Shown here one piece after another: positions 60,622 through 64,000 of a DNA stretch of 64,000 nucleotides. The stretch is from Azadirachta indica (lineage: Eukaryota; Streptophyta; Magnoliopsida; Sapindales; Meliaceae). Within the stretch, counting starts at the first letter, position 1; each line of letters opens with the position of its first letter. The translations under genes were made by a program, and so were the position numbers. The DNA lies in contig CM040441.1 in assembly GCA_022749755.1 (NCBI GenBank), forward strand, positions 2,422,741 through 2,486,740, read 5' to 3'. A model generated the notes under the pieces. The model saw only the letters and a list, made by a program, of their open reading frames with translations, was not told the DNA's origin and searched no databases.

Positions 60622-63600
60622 AAGTAGTATTAGAACTACATATAGTATCAAATATATTGATGTAACATATCGAATCAAAGTTCTCAACGAGAGGAATGCA
60701 ATAACAAAATCATCCAAATCAGAGTTCAAACACGCCGGAAGTTTACTATGCAATAAAAGGAGTTGACTTGCTGAACCGAGTAAGTTTGACCGTTGACCAA
60801 AATTAAAGTTTTGACCAAGTCTTTTCCAAAGTTTTTTGGCATTTCGAACCTATTCGTGCAGTTGAATTTTGCTAATTCTCATTGTATTGAGACATAACAA
60901 ATAAAGGTATAATACCATTCCAAGTTCCAATTCTCAATAAAAATAATTATGATAATTGGAGCATTAAAATGTAGGCGCTCCTTGGAGCACAAGACATATA
61001 GGAAGTAGTAGAGAAATGTAATAACAAGCTTGGAGATCACATTACCATCGTTGCTTTGACTCAAGCACAAAGAGATGCATTCAAGGACTCAAGAAAGAGA
61101 GATAAAAAAGCTCTTTATATCATTTATAAACTTTAGATGATGATGCTTTTGAGAAGATAGCAAATGCAACCCTTGCCAAACACGCATGGGATAAACTTCA
61201 AACATCCTACAAAGACATCGATCAAGTAAAAATGGTGCATCTTTAAAGCTTAAGAGTAGAATTTGAATATTTACACATAAAAGAAGGCGAGTTAATTGTT
61301 GATTATTTCTCAAGAGTTGAAGCTATTTCTAATCAATTGAAAAGAAATAATGAAAAGTTAAGTGAAGTGTGAATAATAGAGAAGATATTTTGCTTTGTGG
61401 ATTCAAACTTCGATCACATCATCACAACAATTGAAGAAGCTAAAGATTTGGAAGAAATGATGATTGACCAACTCCAAAGATTGTTGCAAGCCTATGAGGA
61501 AAAAAAATAAAGAAGAAGCAAGGGATTTTCAAACAACTCCTCAAGATGCAACTCATGAGAGAAACCAATGTAGTCATGATAAAGGCCAAAACGGAGGACA
61601 AAATAGATGTTGTGGTTGTGGATGAGGTTGGCATTACAACAACAACAATTCCAACAATACTCATGAGAAATGAGAAAGCTCAAATCGAGGTTGTGGAAGG
61701 AGCAATCTAAATGCAAGGTTTGACAAGTTCAAAATTAGATGTTACAATTGTCAAAAGTCTAGCCACTATGCTTATAAATGTAGAGTCTCCAAGAACAAAG
61801 TTGAAGAGAAGGCTAACTGTATGGAAGAAAAGAATCAAAGAGATGAAACTATCCTATTAACATACAAGGACAATGATAGAGGCCAAGAGAACACATGGTA
61901 CCTTAACATTGGGGCAGGTAATCGTATGTGTGAAAGAAAAAGCATGTTCGTGGAGCTAGATGAATCAATAAGTGTCATTGTTTCATTTGGCAATGATTCC
62001 AAAATAGCCATGAAAAGAAGAGGTAACATCTATATACAATTGAAAGATAGTGGACATCAATTTATTGGAAATATCTACTATGTGTCCAATATGAAAAGCA
62101 ATATTTTGAGTTTATGCCAACTCTTAGAAAAAAAATATAATATTCACATGAAAGATTATAATCTTTTTATAAAAGATGGTAAAGGCAACTTAATTACTAA
62201 AGTAAAAATGTCAAAGAATATAATGTTTTCTTTGAATATCCAAAGTGATGTTGTAAAATGTTTGAAAGCTTGTTGTAAATATGCATCGTGGCTATAACAT
62301 CTTCGATTTGGGAACCTTAACTTTGGAGGACTAAAGTTATCATCTAAAAAATAGATGGTGAGAAGTCTTCCTCGCATCAACCATTTGGACCAACTTTTTG
62401 AAGGATATTTACATAGAAAGTAGTTTAGAAAAAGCTTTCCAAAGAAGTCCACCTTTGGAGTAAAGAAGCCACTTGAGCTTATTTATGCCGATATATGCGG
62501 TCCATTCAAGCCAAGGTCTTTCGATAACAATAATTATTTCCTTTTCTTTATTGATAATATTTTAAAAAAGACTAGGGTGTATTTTCTAAATATAAAGTCT
62601 ATCGTATTTGAAGCATTAAAGAAGTTCAAAATTGTTGTTGAAAAAGAAAATGGCCACTAAATTAAAGCTATAAGAATCGATCATGGTAGAGAATTCACTT
62701 TCAAATAGTTCCAAGAATTTTGTAAAGCAAATGGAATTCAACTTTTCCTAGCCATCACAAGATCCTCCTAGCAAAATGGTGTTGCTGAAAGAAAGAATAA
62801 AACCATTCTTGACATGGCACAAAGTATATTGCAAAGTAGAAGATTGCCAAAACAGTTTTGGGTTGAAGCTATAGCAACTACTATCTATCTATTCAATTGA
62901 TCTCCAACAAAAAGTATGTGGGAGAAAACACCACCAAAGGCATAGAGTAGAAAAAGCCCGGTATCTCTTATCTTAGAGGTTTTAGAAGTATAGTTTATGT
63001 TCATATACCAGACAAGAGAAGAATAAAGCTGGATGACAAAAGCGATAGATTTGTCTTCATCAGCTATGCCTTAAGTTCAAAAGGATATAAGTTATATAAT
63101 TCAAACAACATAAAGCTCATGATCAATTGAGATGTTATATTTGATGAAGAAGAAGAATGAGATTTTGGTTTACATATAGATGATTTCAATTTCCTTACCA
63201 ATTTTGAAGAAAATAATCAAGATAGGAAATAAGAAAACTTCAACAAGTGCCCGTAACACCACTAATTTTGCCAACAAAAGTTGATTCACCGCTATCCTTT
63301 CTAAATAAAATAAATGAATAATACATGAGAATTCTTCAAGATCTTTATGAGTTGACTAAAAGGTTAGATAATCTCACTCTTTTTTGCCTTTTCATTGACT
63401 GTAAGCCAATAAGCTTTGAAGAAGCTGCACAAGATGAAAAATGGAGAAATGCAATAGACGTAGAATTAAAGCATTATGAAAAATGACACATGGGAGCTTG
63501 CTTCACTTCTCAAAAGACACAAAGTTATTGGAGTCAAATAGGTTTATAAAGCTAAGGAAAATAAAAATGGAGAAATTAAACAATATAAGGCGAAGCTAGT

Positions 63601-64000
63601 CGCAAAAGGCTATAGTCAAAGAGCTAACATCGACTATAATGAGGTGTTTGCTTAGTAGCACGCTTGAAAATCGTAAGACTAATTATTTCCTTGATAGTTC
63701 CAAACAAGTTAAGCATTCATCAAATGGACTTGAAATTTACCTTCTTGAATGAAGTTCTCAAAGACGAAGTCCACATTTAACAACCATCAAGTTACAAAGT
63801 CAAAAGGCATAAGGAAGGTGTTGAAGTTGAGAAAGACTATTTATATATTGAAGCAAGTGCCAAGAGCATGGAATAATTGAATCGACAAGTATTTCCAAGA
63901 CAATAGCTCATAAATGCCCTTACGAGCACGCACTTTACATCAAGATCAAAGATGAAGATGCTTTGCTTATGTACCTATACGTGGATGACTTGATTTTTAC
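60622..64000 (+). mobile_element. Ty1/copia retrotransposon body, runs off the window
   Basis: Domain order gag, protease, integrase, RT is that of Ty1/copia. Gag (about 60870-61510) has RKRDKKALYIIYKL and a CCHC zinc knuckle CYNCQKSSHYAYKC (61740-61781). The protease motif is WYLNIGAGNRM (about 61897), where the usual catalytic Asp is Asn. The integrase has YADICGPFKPRSFD, RIDHGREFTF and NGVAERKNKTILDMAQS (62480-62820). RT gives VYKAKENKNGEIKQYKAKLV and ends in the YVDDLIF active site at the window edge (63980-64000). Many stops and frameshifts interrupt gag, integrase and RT; the longest open part is 61821-62297. It is an inactive copy with an intact LTR. Confidence 0.85.

Overview
This window is nuclear DNA from a flowering plant, most likely a woody core eudicot. 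The evidence is very AT-rich intergenic DNA, introns with GT..AG ends inside receptor-kinase genes, and relics of plant-type Ty1/copia, Ty3/gypsy (Tat type) and Mutator-like elements. I cannot name the species from sequence alone; the protein flavour is compatible with Citrus or its relatives, but that is only an impression.

The core of the window (about 5-37 kb) is a decaying cluster of wall-associated-kinase-like (WAKL) receptor kinases. Two near-complete three-exon genes lie on the minus strand: copy A at 6879-9182 and copy B at 19610-22399. A third copy, a kinase-only pseudogene, lies on the plus strand at 33131-34336. Small exon-1 relics occur at 17383-17570, 18648-18846, 24378-24468 and 27600-27790, and a distant double relic sits at 57797-58262. 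Copy A has one frameshift in exon 1. Copy B has a 4-bp duplication in exon 1 and a stop codon in exon 3. The exon models add up to whole codons once these lesions are allowed for (about 724 and 704 residues). The flanks are built from a repeated block (called R1/R2 here) of about 1.2 kb in both orientations, including head-to-head pairs, a roughly 1.1-kb tandem duplication that carries a piece of WAKL exon 1, and an inverted duplication with arms of about 1.5-2 kb at 25.3-27.2 and 29.1-30.6 kb.

The left edge (1-5.2 kb) holds what looks like the 3' end of a plastid-type tRNA-Ser, a MITE with a perfect 9-bp target duplication, and a family of long-inverted-repeat AT-rich elements. The right half (36.6-51.3 kb and 60.3-64 kb) is mostly transposon debris: a Tat-like gypsy pol relic, a copia gag relic, a Mutator-like transposase relic, a second gypsy pol relic joined to a copia gag fragment, and a copia element with a clear 5' LTR and primer site that runs off the window end. 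Between these are broken host genes: two CC-domain relics of NLR resistance genes (48.0 and 52.6-53.1 kb), the C-terminus of an ERD6-like sugar transporter (51.6 kb) and a truncated stearoyl-ACP desaturase (56.3-57.2 kb).

I see no convincing undescribed biochemical system. The most notable signals are the recurrent R1-plus-exon-1 chimeric unit, the inverted duplications next to receptor-kinase genes (possible hairpin small-RNA sources), and the parallel decay of the WAKL copies.
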